Shown: positions 1 through 10,074, counted from the stretch's first letter. The stretch: 64,000 nucleotides of DNA from Hydrangea macrophylla (GCA_033977485.1 CM066993.1:68116864-68180863), one strand, 5' to 3'. The notes: generated by a model from the sequence alone, not told the origin. Numbers and translations: made by a program.

Positions 1-338
1 CATTTATGTCATTTTTAAGAAAACTGACATAAATAAATAAGTTTTTATGTCACTTTTTATACTTTAATGTAATAATTTTGTTTGGTATTTATGTTGCTTT
101 AAGTTAAAAGTGACATAAATAAAATTGTATTTATGTCGCTTTTAAGTATTTATGTCACTTTTTATTGACATATATTTCAGTTTTATAAAATATTTATGTC
201 GCTTTTTCAAAACATTTATGTCACTTTTTGAACATATAAGTCACCGCCATTTATGTCACTTTCTACTGAAAAAAAGTGACAAAAATTACTATTTATGTCT
301 CTTTTTAAATGACATAAATAACAATTTTCCTTGTAGTG
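1..338. mobile_element. Right terminus of a CACTA (En/Spm) transposon, cut by window edge
   Basis: The block ends in TTGTAGTG (331-338), the reverse complement of the CACTACAA terminal motif of CACTA elements. Upstream are about ten degenerate copies of a subterminal unit, TTTATGTCACTTTT or TTTATGTCGCTTTT, plus a few inverted copies (AAAAGTGACATAAAT). Short subterminal arrays of this kind are the transposase-binding regions of the superfamily. No coding sequence of the element is visible; the rest lies to the left of the window. The 3-bp target duplication would be CCG at 339-341 but the other side cannot be seen. Confidence 0.8.
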
Positions 339-428
339 CCGTTGACCCGCGGGTTTTTTTATGCTAAAAAAAAACATATTCACTGGGTATGTTCACTCAA
401 CTTTGTTCATATAAAAGCCTCATCGTAT

Positions 429-460
<32 letters not shown>

Positions 461-1370
461 CATAGCATAGCTTACCCCAGTCTTGTCCATCTTCCGGTGT
501 CCGCCTTGACATAGGGGAAAATATTTCCTTTGATGAGGAGAATTGGAAGGAAAAAGAATAAGTTGGTAAATAAATCAAACAATTGAATATTGAGAGTCAT
601 ATATTTCCATTCCTACAAAAAAAAAATATCACAATTATTTTTTTGAAAATTTTAACATCTATATTTATTTAAGCGTGAAGGAAAATACGGAAATCAGGAG
701 GGAATTAGTGTTTCTTCTTATTTTTTGTTTCCTTTTTCTTTTCTTTCATGAAATCCATGAACCAAATAGAGCCTTAAAAAAAAATTCAACTTTTATCGTA
801 TGTAGCCAATATCCATAAGCATCAAAAGCAGTACGCCACACAAAGTATGAGATTAATGAACAATATGTAATTGTATTTTCTTGGGTACATATTGTGAATG
901 TGCGTGAAGTAAAAATAAGTCTAATCATAGGGGTAAAATATATTTAACCTGATCATGGTTTCAAATTTCTTTATTTGATAAGGAATTGGTGAAGAAATTA
1001 GTAAGAGCGAGCAAGAAATAAATAATTCTTTTATACTAACATGCCAATTCATCTTCTTTTCTTGATTTTCTACTATAGTTGAATTGTTATTTTCAATAAT
1101 ATTTGACTGTTACAAACACAAAGAAAGTGATTTTTTGCACTCTCTTTTTCCCTTTTCTTGTTCCGATAAATCTGCAAACCAAAGAGATTAGTAAAGTCCA
1201 CAAATTCCATCTTCATAGATAGATTAATCACTTTTTTTTCTGCTAAAAATAGATAAATTAATCCAATATGTAGTAAGATTGTATTTAATATATTTAAGAA
1301 AAATTGTACTTATCTAAAGTCTTTTCTTAGTTTAAAATCCTATATCTCTTTGGGACCATGACAACAATAA
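339..1370. other. Gene-free AT-rich intergenic DNA
   Basis: No ORF with recognisable coding character, RNA gene or clear repeat boundary is visible apart from the CA/TA microsatellite at 428-460. This is distal upstream sequence of the peroxidase gene. Confidence 0.6.
428..460. repeat. Compound (CA)n(TA)n microsatellite
   Basis: An uninterrupted ACACAC run passes directly into an ATATAT run. Confidence 0.95.
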
Positions 1371-1553
1371 TGCTAGGGACACTCCACAAAGCACACCCCA
1401 AAGCACATCATGCTTTAAATGCATGTACTTTGGGCTGTGGAACTTTTTTACACAGGGCCTACATTTTTTTGGGAACCGCTAGGGAAGTCCAAGGTACATG
1501 CACACAAAGCATGAGGTGTGCTTTGGGGTGTGCTTTGTGGTGTGTCTCTAGCA
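1371..1553. mobile_element. MITE, family with TGCTAGGGACAC termini (copy 1)
   Basis: The left end TGCTAGGGACACTCC and right end GTGTGTCTCTAGCA are inverted repeats, and the inner arms (AAAGCACACCCCAAAGCAC against GTGCTTTGGGGTGTGCTTT) continue the pairing. A diverged second copy lies at 55376-55548 with the same termini and the same central TTTAAATGCATGTAC-like core. No coding capacity. Target duplication not clear. Confidence 0.7.
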
Positions 1554-1870
1554 CCACTCCCATGACAATGACCGAGTTAAGTAACTTCTGCCTTATACAC
1601 ACATGTACCAAGGATTGAATTGAAATTAGTTTATATACATAGTCAGGCTGTAGAAAGAGTGCGTTCTCTTTATTAAACAGAGGACTTTTGTTTTGGCCAT
1701 CAAATTGTATTTTTATTAAAAACAATTACTACGAATTAAATTGAAATTAGTTTATATATATATATATATAGTCAAGTTCTAGAGCAGCGGACTGTCTAGA
1801 TATACTCATATACACTTATTTCTCTGCAACCTACAAGTTGATATAATTAACTAAAAAAACTGTGGTAGAG
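1554..1870. other. Intergenic DNA with a partial foldback repeat and TA run
   Basis: At 1639-1710 a segment beginning AGTCAGGCTGTAG and containing TTCTCTTTATTAAACAGAGG matches one arm of the foldback element at 3408-3581. A second start-like AGTCAAGTTCTAGAG follows the TA run at about 1770. This looks like a half or decayed copy. No gene. Confidence 0.45.
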
Positions 1871-1878
1871 ATGTACCC

Positions 1879-1986
1879 ACCACGTGGTCCTGAGAATTAT
1901 AATTAGATTCCCAAAGTTTAAAATCACGTGCTCCTAATATATATACATATAAAAGTAGTATTATATTACTTTATCTTGCTATAAAT
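1879..1986 (+). promoter_or_regulatory. Proximal promoter of the peroxidase gene: two G-boxes and a TATA box
   Basis: A perfect palindrome ACCACGTGGT (1879-1888) contains a CACGTG G-box, a second CACGTG lies at 1925-1930, and TATAAAT at 1980-1986 is a plausible TATA box about 62 bp before the ATG. G-boxes bind bZIP and bHLH factors and are common in ABA- or stress-responsive plant promoters. That this gene is so regulated is inference. Confidence 0.5.
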
Positions 1987-2047
1987 TCGGACTCCTCTTG
2001 TATTGCATTGTAAATTAGGCAAAACTAGCTAATAAGTTCAAATCAAC

Positions 2048-5000
2048 ATGTCTTCTCTCACCACACTCCTTGTAGTGATCTCTTTTCTCTCAATATCTTC
2101 TCACTTGTACGTCTCAGAGGCTCAATACCCACCTCCGTTGGCAAAGGGACTCTCATGGAATTTCTATTGTTCAACTTGTCCTAATCTGGAATCCATTATT
2201 AGAAACCAACTCAAGAGAGTGTTCCAAGAAGATATTGTCCAGGCTGGAGGTTTGCTTCGTCTCCACAACCATGATTGCTTTGTCCAGGTGATTATATATA
2301 TATATATATATATGCATATGTATAAATGGTGCATATATATAGAAGCGCATAATTGGTATATTCTGTTGGTTTAAATTTCAATATCTATTCACAGTACCAA
2401 TTAATTATTAATAACTTAGTGGTAATGTCAAAATAGAAAGTGTCGGTAAAAATTTTAGCGACAGTTATCTAAGTGTTGTTAAAATTTTTCGTGACACTTT
2501 CTGCTTTGACATTAGCATCACCCTCTTATTAAAATCATTCTTTTATGTATTTATTTTTTGTCAACAATCAACTTTACTTTTGGAGGATGTTTGGGTAATA
2601 CAGAAAGTTTTTTGATTCAGAGAATAACTAATTGTAAATTGTTATGTGTATGTCCGGCTGCTTTTTATTAGGGGTGCAACTCGGGCGGGCCAACCCGCGG
2701 TCAACCCGAGCCCGGCCCGAAAATTACCGGACTTGGGCCCGCGGTACATTCACCATGGGCGGGCTTGGGCCAAAAAATTCAAGCCCGAATTCAATTCGGG
2801 CCGGGCTTGGGCAAAACTTTGCTAACCCGTGGAACCCGAGCCCGAATTCTATTTATGTATTATTTTTTATATTATATTTATATATTATAGTATTTTTTAG
2901 TGATAATAATACATTATTATATATTATTTTAGCACTAAATTAATAAATAAATGTTTTTTTCTCAAATATTAACAAAAAAAAATTGATTTGAAACTCTACA
3001 TATTGTTGTTTACATACTAAAAATCGGTTTGCACCAAAAAAAAATTGCAATTCGGGCTCAATTCGGGCTCGGGCTCGGGTTGTAGTACTAATTCACAAAC
3101 CGGGCTCGGGTTGACATGTACGGGTTTATGTCGGGCTCGGGCTCGGGCTTGGGCAGACTTCTTGAATTCGGGCTCGGACTTGAGCAGAGCCAAAACCCTC
3201 AGGGTCCCGCCCGAGTTGCACCCCTACTTTTTATGCCATAAGAGCCTGTGAATAGCATAAAAATTACCCAACTCTGATTATTTGTCAAACAAATATATTA
3301 GTGATTTTAGAAAAAATAAAATAAAATAAAATTAAGACTTGGTTTCAACCTCAAAACTCTTTTCATTATTTCCATATATACTCTAGCTGGTGAATCCATA
3401 AGAATATTCAGTCAGGATGGGCGTCTTCTCTTTATTAAAGAGAGGGCCTCTATTTTGGCCGTTGAATCGTGATTTTATTAATGGTAGTTTTGTTATTTTA
3501 CAGTTTTTAAACACAATCCGACTATCAAAACAGAGGACGTCTCTTTAATAAAGAGATATGGCCCTCTCTAGAGAATCTTTGTAAGAATATATATATATAT
3601 ATATAGGTAAATCTATATGGGGCTACTATCTTACAACTTTCATGTTGTAAGATAGCATTGTACACCTACTTATAGCGATCAAAAAAACTTTTAGCGACAA
3701 TCTTTTTAAAATATTTCGTCGCTAAAAGTGGAAAAAATTTGTCGCTAAAGATGAAAATTATCGTCCCTAAAAAAGTTTTTTTTGGTCGCTAAAAAAGAGT
3801 GTCGCGTGTGTTGTAAGTTAGCATTTCCCAATATATATACACACACGTACATATATATATTCAGTCAGACAAGCGTACTAGGTTTTTAAGCCTAAAAAAA
3901 CCGCGGACCGCCCCGCACTCCATCCCGCTGCCCTGCGATTTTTTTAAGCTTAAAAATTTAATGCGTTTTAGAGCCTGACTGTGTATATATATATTATATA
4001 TAATAAATTATATGTAGACATTGTCACACACACTTATGCATTATATGTAGAATATCATATATACATACATTTTTTAGGAGGGTAAATTCCGTACACCAGG
4101 CTCCCCGGAGGCATGTTGTAACTATTGAGAAACCCCTACTAGTTTCAAAATTACACTAACCTCCCTTGTCTGAAATAAAACCTTAACTGTTTAAATTTCA
4201 TTGAAAAGTACTGATTTGCCATTGAAATAAAATATTTATATTAAATAATAAAATCGGAATGTTATGACTTATGAAATGAAAATTTATCCTTAAGATATGC
4301 CCTTCAAACAAAGAGGAGAAAAACAAAAACCTAAAAATAATTTGTTTATTTTTTATTTTGTATGCTGTAATAACAAAGGAAAAGTGTTCATTTTAAAAAG
4401 TTTTAACCATGAGTTAATGGTAAGATAAAAGTAGCCTTATTCAGTGTCTTCATATAAATAATGAAGAGTTAATTAATTGGTTCATTAATAAACCACATAA
4501 AGAGAACAGGTTTTGAACCTTACCCAGACTACTCTTTAGAGTCCAAAAGGCAAAAGAGGTCACCCCTTTTCTAATGCGTTGATTTTTACTGTGTATAATA
4601 TTTAGGGATGTGACTCATCAGTGCTGCTTAAGGGATCGGTTGGTAGGCCAGGAGAGCAGGTTGAAATTCCAAACTTGACCCTGAGGTTAAAGACATTCGA
4701 CGTCGTTGAAGATCTGCGTAGGCGCGTGCACAGACAGTGCGGTAGGATTGTGTCATGCTCTGATATTCTCACCATTGCTGCGCGTGATGCCGTTGCATTG
4801 GTAAACTCATCCACTACTTTCAGACTTTAGTTTAAGAATAAAGATAGGGCCACATTCACACACAATATTTGGGACATAATTTAAAAGAAATGTCTATATC
4901 TCTCATGTAATATCACTGTATGATATCACAGGAGAAATATAGATGTATCTTTCGGGTTTTGTCCAAAAAATTGTATCTTTGAATGTATCCCAAATATTAC

Positions 5001-6804
5001 ACTTCACTGATGAGTTTCCACAAGCATTTGACTCCATAAGAGACATTTTAGTCGTGCACAATCACTCCATATAAGGAGAAGTTATTCAATGGTCCGGGAC
5101 CATTATTTGTTGGTGGCTGTCTCGGTCAGTAAATGATTGTCATATAGCAAAGTTGTTTGTCTTTTCAAATACAAAAAATTTACACTTAGTCACATGATTG
5201 TCCACTACTTATTGGGATCACCACGTGACATATGATTCAAGACCGTATAATAATTTCTTCCAAAAAAAAAAAATCACCATAATTAATGATGAAGTGAATG
5301 AGCAAAACTGCGCTTTAGTAGTTATAAAACAAAATGACATAAGTTTACTTCTAATTTCAAATTTATCAATGGTACATCAATATTTGAATAAATATAGGTA
5401 ACTCTATCCGACGCACTTGGTTTTTTCCTAATTTTTTTTTTCTCACGTGAAGAAGGTCCTATTTAGAATCACTTTTCAAGTGTACATTGAGAGACTCAAA
5501 AGTACTTTTGGGATCAATTAATTAACATATCTTAGCCTACTTGAATAAATTCTCACAAGTTATTATTATTATTTTTAATCTTTCTAAAAACCACTTAATT
5601 TATTCTCTCTGTCTCAAAAAAAAAAAAAAAAAAAAAAACCACTTAATTTAAAGGCACAAAAACCCTTTTAGCTACAGCTAGTCTAGAGGACGTGCTTTAG
5701 CTCAAACGACATGAAGCATATTTGCAGGGTTATAGTAATTTCTTTAATTCCCATACTCTCTTGTAATAATAATTTTTTTTTATTTTTCATACTCTCTCCG
5801 TCCCATAATAAGTGTCCACTTCCATTTTGCACATTGTTTAAGAAAGTTGTATTATATTAGTTTTTTGGATTCATTAAATGGCCACTTTCCAATTTTACCC
5901 TTAAAAGTGATAGGTGTTTGACTTTTTGCTTGTTTTGAGACCACAAATAAATGCTACTTTGTCTTTATTATAAGGGTAGTTTTGGAAATTAAATAAAAGC
6001 TATATGCCAATTTAGGAAGTGGACACTTATTGTGAGACATCAAAAAAAGAAAATGTGAACACTTATTATGGTACGGAGGGAGTATTATTTTTACCTAACA
6101 CGAAAGTCAATATCAACTCAAACAGGTCCTAACAATTATACATATATATATATATATATATTGTTGCCATATATATGTTGCAGTCTGGTGGACCTGATTT
6201 TTCTGTCCCGTTGGGAAGAAGAGACGGAATTAGATTCGCAGATGTAAATTCAACCCTTACGTTTCTCCCTCCACCATTCGGCAACACCTCCCTGCTCCTC
6301 AGCCTCTTCCAAATCCAAGGGTTGGACGCCACCGACCTCGTGGCACTCTCCGGTGCCCATACCATCGGCAGGAGCCACTGCTCTTCCTTTTCCTCCAGGC
6401 TCTTCCCGACACAGGACCCCACCATGGAAAATACCTTTGCCAAAAACCTTAAACGCATTTGTCCTACACCAAACACCAACACAACCACCGTTATGGACAT
6501 CAAAACTCCTGTCAAGTTCGACAACATGTACTACGTTAATCTGAGGGACAGACAAACGTTGTTCACTTCGGATCAGGACTTGTTCACCGATTTGAGGACG
6601 CGTGGCATTGTTAACAGCTTTGCCTTCAACGAGCGTCGATTCTTTAGGAAGTTTGCGAGTGCGATGATTAAGATGGGGCAAATTGGTGTGCTGACAGGGG
6701 CAGAAGGGGAAATTCGCGCTAATTGCAATGTGAGGAACTCAGATAATCCATTCTTGTCTTCTGTGGTGGGTGGAGATGAAGGACAGACCTTGGTGGATTT
6801 TTAA
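2048..6804 (+). CDS. Class III (secretory) peroxidase, PRX12-like; three exons, 351 aa
   Basis: Plant secretory haem peroxidases oxidise phenolics with H2O2 in the cell wall or vacuole. Exons are 2048-2287, 4606-4800 and 6184-6804, joined by phase-0 introns with GT...AG ends; the ATG is 62 bp after a TATA box. Residues 1-25 are a signal peptide (likely cut after SEA). The distal motif RLHNHDCFVQ gives Arg71 and distal His75; LSGAHTIG gives proximal His204. The eight conserved disulphide cysteines are present, plus an extra one in FYCSTC. The family has Phe in the distal motif (RLHFHDC); here it is Asn74, through two base changes. LFPTQDPTM, FDNMYYV, LFTSDQDL and GEIRANC resemble PRX12-type enzymes. 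Two introns are present where the common class III layout has three. Both introns are loaded with MITEs (separate entries). The reading frame is otherwise intact. Family assignment is firm; catalytic competence is uncertain because of Asn74. Confidence 0.9.
2420..2521. mobile_element. Hairpin MITE, GTCAAARTAGAAAGTGTCG family (copy 1), intron 1
   Basis: About 45 bp at the left (AATGTCAAAATAGAAAGTGT, then TAAAAATTTTAGCGAC) pairs with the right arm (CGTGACACTTTCTGCTTTG...). The whole unit is a near-perfect foldback of about 100 bp. A second copy is at 9967-10074. The arms carry the GTCGCTAAAA-like motif found in other elements of the window. Confidence 0.7.
2669..3226. mobile_element. hAT-type MITE with 8-bp TSD CTTTTTAT, peroxidase intron 1
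   Basis: Terminal inverted repeats start TAGGGGTGCAACTCGGGC and end GCCCGAGTTGCACCCCTA. The exact 8-bp duplication CTTTTTAT lies at 2661-2668 and 3227-3234, diagnostic of hAT insertion. Subterminal DNA is GC-rich and made of CGGGCTCGGGCTCGGGC-like simple arrays (both strands), around an AT-rich core. It has no transposase ORF, so it is non-autonomous. Confidence 0.92.
3408..3581. mobile_element. Foldback MITE with 9-bp flanking repeat TAAGAATAT, intron 1
   Basis: An internal inverted repeat (CTCTTTATTAAAGAGAGGGCC facing GTCTCTTTAATAAAGAG) forms two arms. TAAGAATAT occurs at 3399-3407 and 3582-3590 directly outside, the 9-bp TSD length typical of Mutator-type elements. Outermost ends do not pair well, so the exact class is uncertain. 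Confidence 0.55.
3604..3830. mobile_element. MITE-like element with TTACAAC ends and GTCGCTAAAA repeats, intron 1
   Basis: The left part reads GGTAAATCTATATGGGGCTA then CTATCTTACAAC; the right end GTTGTAAGTTAGCATTTCCC is its degenerate inverted copy. Four or five copies of a GTCGCTAAAA-type motif on both strands fill the interior. No coding potential; no clear TSD among the flanking AT repeats. Confidence 0.5.
3862..3981. mobile_element. Short palindromic MITE with CAGTCAG termini, intron 1
   Basis: It starts CAGTCAGACAAGCG and ends CGTTTTAGAGCCTGACTG. The arms continue as TTTTTAAGCCT against AAGCTTAAAAA, around a GC-rich centre. The flanks are TA-rich, so a TSD cannot be fixed. Confidence 0.5.
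4868..5012. mobile_element. Hairpin MITE, GATGTGTCTATATCTCTC family (copy 1), intron 2
   Basis: AAATGTCTATATCTCTCATGT faces ACAGGAGAAATATAGATGTAT across a GATATCA-like centre. Outer arms TTTGGGACATAATTT and AATGTATCCCAAAT also pair. Same architecture and wording as copies at 10248-10378, 10838-11548 and 54860-55060. This copy is the most decayed. Confidence 0.55.
5073..5263. mobile_element. MITE, AAGGAGAAGTTATTCAATGG family (copy 1), intron 2
   Basis: The left end AAGGAGAAGTTATTCAATGG is mirrored by the right end TATAATAATTTCTTCC. The interior (CTGTCTCGGTCAGTAAATGA, ATGATTGTCCACTAC) is shared with the copy at 55553-55744. Non-coding. Confidence 0.55.
5792..6082. mobile_element. Stowaway MITE (Tc1/mariner), TA target duplication, intron 2
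   Basis: Termini CTCTCTCCGTCCCATAATAA and its inverted copy ending ATTATGGTACGGAGGGAG match the CTCCCTCCGT terminus of plant Stowaway MITEs. TA flanks it at 5790-5791 and 6083-6084. At 291 bp it has the usual size and lacks a transposase. Confidence 0.9.
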
Positions 6805-6935
6805 GGGACTGTTTGGTTCCATTTCTCTTTTCTATTTTCTTTTTCCTATTTCGTTTTCTCTTTGTGTTGTAACAACTTTTTGAAAGAAAGTGCTGGTTAT
6901 GGTTGTGAATCAGCCTGCAAGTTCAATATTTTGGG

Positions 6936-6941
6936 AATAAA
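6936..6941 (+). terminator. Candidate polyadenylation signal of the peroxidase gene
   Basis: AATAAA lies 132 bp after the TAA stop, downstream of a T-rich stretch, a normal plant 3'-UTR layout. No transcript evidence is available. Confidence 0.45.
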
Positions 6942-6959
6942 AGGTGTGGAAAGAAAAAC

Positions 6960-7843
6960 TTAATTCTGTTAATAATAAAATTTTTTTTTTTTTTTTTTTT
7001 TTTTGGTTAAACCACCCAATACATGTTTATACGAGTCCCGAATCTCCACAAATGCACATAACATTTATCCAAAAAAAAAAATTGGATTAGAATTTTGGTA
7101 GAAAATCCCTCATTTCCGGGTTAATCGGGGTTTAAAGGACAAACTTTTTTACTTTTGGTCAAGAGTTCCTGATTAGTTAAACTCAATCAAATTATATCCT
7201 TATGGTACAGAATTTCACATAACTAATTATGTAAAAATTTAAAGATTTATATAAGTTGTATGAAATTTCCTATATTTATTTTCTGTTGAGCGGCTTTTAC
7301 TAAAATGAATAATGGATTGGACATAAGACAAAAAAAATAATATTTTACAGGAATTGTGATTAAAATTACCTTGTTATTGTATTGAGAAAATAATATAAAA
7401 TAAAAAGCAATTAAACTTAGTCATGTAAAAGAAGAATATAATGAAAAAAAAAAATTATGTGGAGTTAGGAAAACTCAGAATATATATTTGTTTCGTGGAC
7501 TAAACAACGGATTGAAAGAATTAAAATAATAGTCCATTATCTGGGTGCGCTTGGTATTAATTGTGGAGTAAAGCCAGTATTTGGGCCATTATTTTACCCC
7601 ATAGAGGTGTCGTATTAATAGTATTTTTAAATAACGACTGAGATAAATAATAAGCACTAATCCTATCTACGAAACAAACGTGCCTTTGGAGTTTAAATAA
7701 TCAGAATTGCTAAATACATCCATCTAATACTCTCTACACCCCCAATATATATGCATCGAAGACGAGGATATGTAACATCTCCTCTTGAATATGTGAGTAT
7801 CGAGAGAAATTTACTGAGTGCATTTGGTAACTCTCTAAGTACT
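6960..7843. other. Gene-free AT-rich DNA with a poly(T) tract
   Basis: A run of about 24 T at 6980-7003 is followed by GGTTAAACCACCC. That resembles the poly(T)-ATGGTCAAAGCACCC end of the SINE at 55103-55334 and may be a minus-strand SINE remnant. Nothing else is recognisable. Confidence 0.4.
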
Positions 7844-7953
7844 AAACAATTATGGACACACAAATAATAATATATAACCACATATATTGCTCAGCCAAAT
7901 TTTTTTTTTTTTGATATATAGCAAAATATCACATTCCCTTGACTGTGTACATA
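7844..7953. repeat. Duplicated segment, copy A (before the plus-strand Helitron)
   Basis: AACAATTATGGACACACAAA, ATATATAACCACATAT and CCCTTGACTGTGTACATAT occur in the same order at 8747-8879. Divergence is substantial, so the duplication is old. Confidence 0.6.
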
Positions 7954-8742
7954 TCTATTATATCAATATACAGACCGAAGTAAATGAAGCATTTACAAGC
8001 TTTCCACATCATTAACTCCTCTTGCACAAAAAATCATACGTGGCATTTTTTCATTTTTAAATTTTTTTATTATATATATATATATAGATGGTTCATCCAT
8101 ACAGTATATGTCTTTCTACAATTAAATCATTTAATCTATTTTTTGAATTTTGTTTATTCATGTATTACATAGGTTCATAGATAGTCTTAAAGTAGTCTTG
8201 GAAGAATAATGTTATTAAATGTAATGGATACATAAACTTGAATAGATATATTATATTTGGGATCCTATAAATACTTATGTAATCCTGCTATTTGAATAAT
8301 TCAAGCAATGAATTGAAATAGAAGCATCAGTGTGTAAATCTCCTTCTTAGAGTGTGTTTATTTTAGTTTTTCATTTTCAAATATCCTACTTATCCGTGTG
8401 AATCTATTTCATATTTATGATGTACTATAAATTATTTTATTAGGCACTCTTAGGATAACATGATAATTGGATTTTTATTTTATTTTAAATATAATTGGAT
8501 TTTATTCAATAGACTGTAAGTTGAAATAAATCTTTGTATGATGTTCTCCATAAGTGCATTTCTTTTCCTTCAATCTCTAAGCTCCAGTTTGAGAATGTTT
8601 TTATTATTATTTGTACAAATTTGTATAATATAATAAAAATGGAAAAAATAAAATTGTTGGATGGAATTTATGCGATTAAATTTATTATGCAATTTTATTT
8701 GTTGACAAATTTCCGTGCGTATGCACGGGTGTGTTCGACTAG
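7954..8742 (+). mobile_element. Non-autonomous Helitron (plus strand)
   Basis: The 3' end has a hairpin CCGTGC-GTAT-GCACGG (8713-8728), then ten bases later CTAG (8739-8742) followed by T. Hairpin plus CTRR plus insertion between A and T is the Helitron signature. The proposed 5' end is TCTATTATATCAATATAC, preceded by A (7953), in keeping with plant Helitron 5' termini that start TC and are AT-rich. No Rep/helicase ORF. The 3' end is firmer than the 5' end. Confidence 0.65.
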
Positions 8743-8746
8743 TTTT

Positions 8747-8879
8747 AACAATTATGGAGACACAAATAATGTGGACTTAATGATATATAACAACATTGCC
8801 CGGCAAAAAATTTAAAAATAATGGTACATTGAAAAATATCATATGTTTTCCCTTGACTAGCTATATATGTACATATATA
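8747..8879. repeat. Duplicated segment, copy B (between the two Helitrons)
   Basis: Matches 7844-7953 in order and content (AACAATTATGGAGACACAAA, ATATATAACAACAT, CCCTTGACTAGC, TGTACATAT), with extra inserted bases. Confidence 0.6.
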
Positions 8880-8889
8880 TATATATATA

Positions 8890-9947
8890 TTAGTTGGAGC
8901 CCTGCGTGTTGCGCAGAAAATTTAATTGTATCGTTTCGTGTGGTTAAGTGGTTGTTAAAAGTGTATAATAAGATATTAAATAGGAAATTGTAAATATAAC
9001 TATTTAATCTAAAACTCTTCTTACAGAAAAAGTTGATAATTCTGACTATCTTATAAAAGAGTACTAAAGGTACCTAATAAAACGCCACTAAAAATATATG
9101 ATACAAGTAGGGTATTTCCTCTAAAAAAAAAGGGCATGAATGTGTTTGTAGGCCTTAATTGATATTCAAATACAATCTATAAATCATGAATTTGAGGAAC
9201 AAAGTTGACCAAAATATAAATATTAGTGATCAATTCATAATAGCTACTAAAATAGCCACTTTATTTGACATTTTAAATATACCAGAACTTAAATTTTAGA
9301 GAAGAAGTTGACCAAAATGTGAAATTAGTGACCAATTCCTAAATAGCCAGTAAAATTGCCATTTTTTAAAACTTTTTTTAAAGTGAATAATAAATATCCC
9401 AAAGCTTGCTGACCTAAATGCAATTACACATATTACAATATATGAATCCTAAATTTGAGAGAAGAAGTTTAGCAAATTGTAAATATTAGTGACCAATTCC
9501 TAAATAACTACTAAAATAGCCACTTTTTTTTTTTAACTTTTTATGTAGTGAATAATAAATATCCCAAAAATTATTGACCCAAATGTAATTACACACAAAT
9601 TGTTGATTGAAACCTCATTTGAGAGAAGAAGCTGACCAAATTGTAAATATTAATGACCAATTCCTAAATAGCCACCAAAATAGCCACTTTTGTTGACTTT
9701 TTTTTGAAGTCAATAATAAATATCCCAAAAATTGTTGATCTAAATGTAATTAGACACAAGATTGTTGATTAAAATCTCATTATTATATTAAATAAAATTT
9801 CAAAAGCTGACTTGAATGTAATTATTTGTCCAAAATGACAGATTTAGCCTCACACAAATCAATATATCCTTACGATGTAGTGAAGGACAAAATAGGAAGT
9901 TCATATTTTTTGACATGCTTGCTTATTCATTTTTATAGTATAGTAGA
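8890..9947 (-). mobile_element. Non-autonomous Helitron (minus strand) with internal tandem repeats
   Basis: On the minus strand it begins TCTACTATACTATAAAAATG (5' end at 9947, preceded by A). It ends with a hairpin CTGCG-CAACA-CGCAG (8916-8902) followed by GGCTCCAA and CTAA (ending at 8890), then T. Both ends fit the Helitron consensus. The interior is a tandem array and no Rep/helicase is encoded. Confidence 0.75.
9192..9790. repeat. About four tandem copies of a 107-162 bp unit inside the Helitron
   Basis: Units start with GAGAAGAAGTTGACCAAA or variants at about 9192, 9299, 9458 and 9620. Each carries GTGACCAATTCCTAAATAGC, AAAATAGCCACTTTT and AATAATAAATATCCCAAA. The first unit is shortened. 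Confidence 0.75.
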
Positions 9948-9966
9948 TATATATTTTTAATGGTTA

Positions 9967-10074
9967 ATGCTAATATCAAAGTAGAAAGTATCGCTAAAAA
10001 TTTCAGCGACAGTTATTTTTTATCGCTAAAATTTTTAACGACACTTTCTACTTTGACATCAGGATTTCCTTTTT
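9967..10074. mobile_element. Hairpin MITE, GTCAAARTAGAAAGTGTCG family (copy 2)
   Basis: AATGCTAATATCAAAGTAGA on the left faces TCTACTTTGACATCAGGATT on the right, with GTATCGCTAAAAATTT and AAATTTTTAACGACAC as inner arms. Same foldback as 2420-2521. Confidence 0.72.

Noticed and set aside
1358..1618. 86-aa ORF across the MITE at 1371-1553
   Set aside because: Translation of an inverted repeat; Cys/His content comes from GCTTTGGGGTGTG text.
5591..5650. Poly(A) flanked by direct repeat CCACTTAATTTA, resembling a retroposed insert
   Set aside because: Only about 36 bp lie between the repeats (TTCTCTCTGTCTC plus the A-run), too short to identify an element; homopolymer expansion is as likely.
6250..6681. 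143-aa antisense ORF over peroxidase exon 3 (also 4602-4814 over exon 2)
   Set aside because: Shadow of a strongly coding exon on the other strand.
9192..9790. CRISPR-like or satellite array
   Set aside because: Repeat units are continuous without unique spacers, in a plant Helitron.
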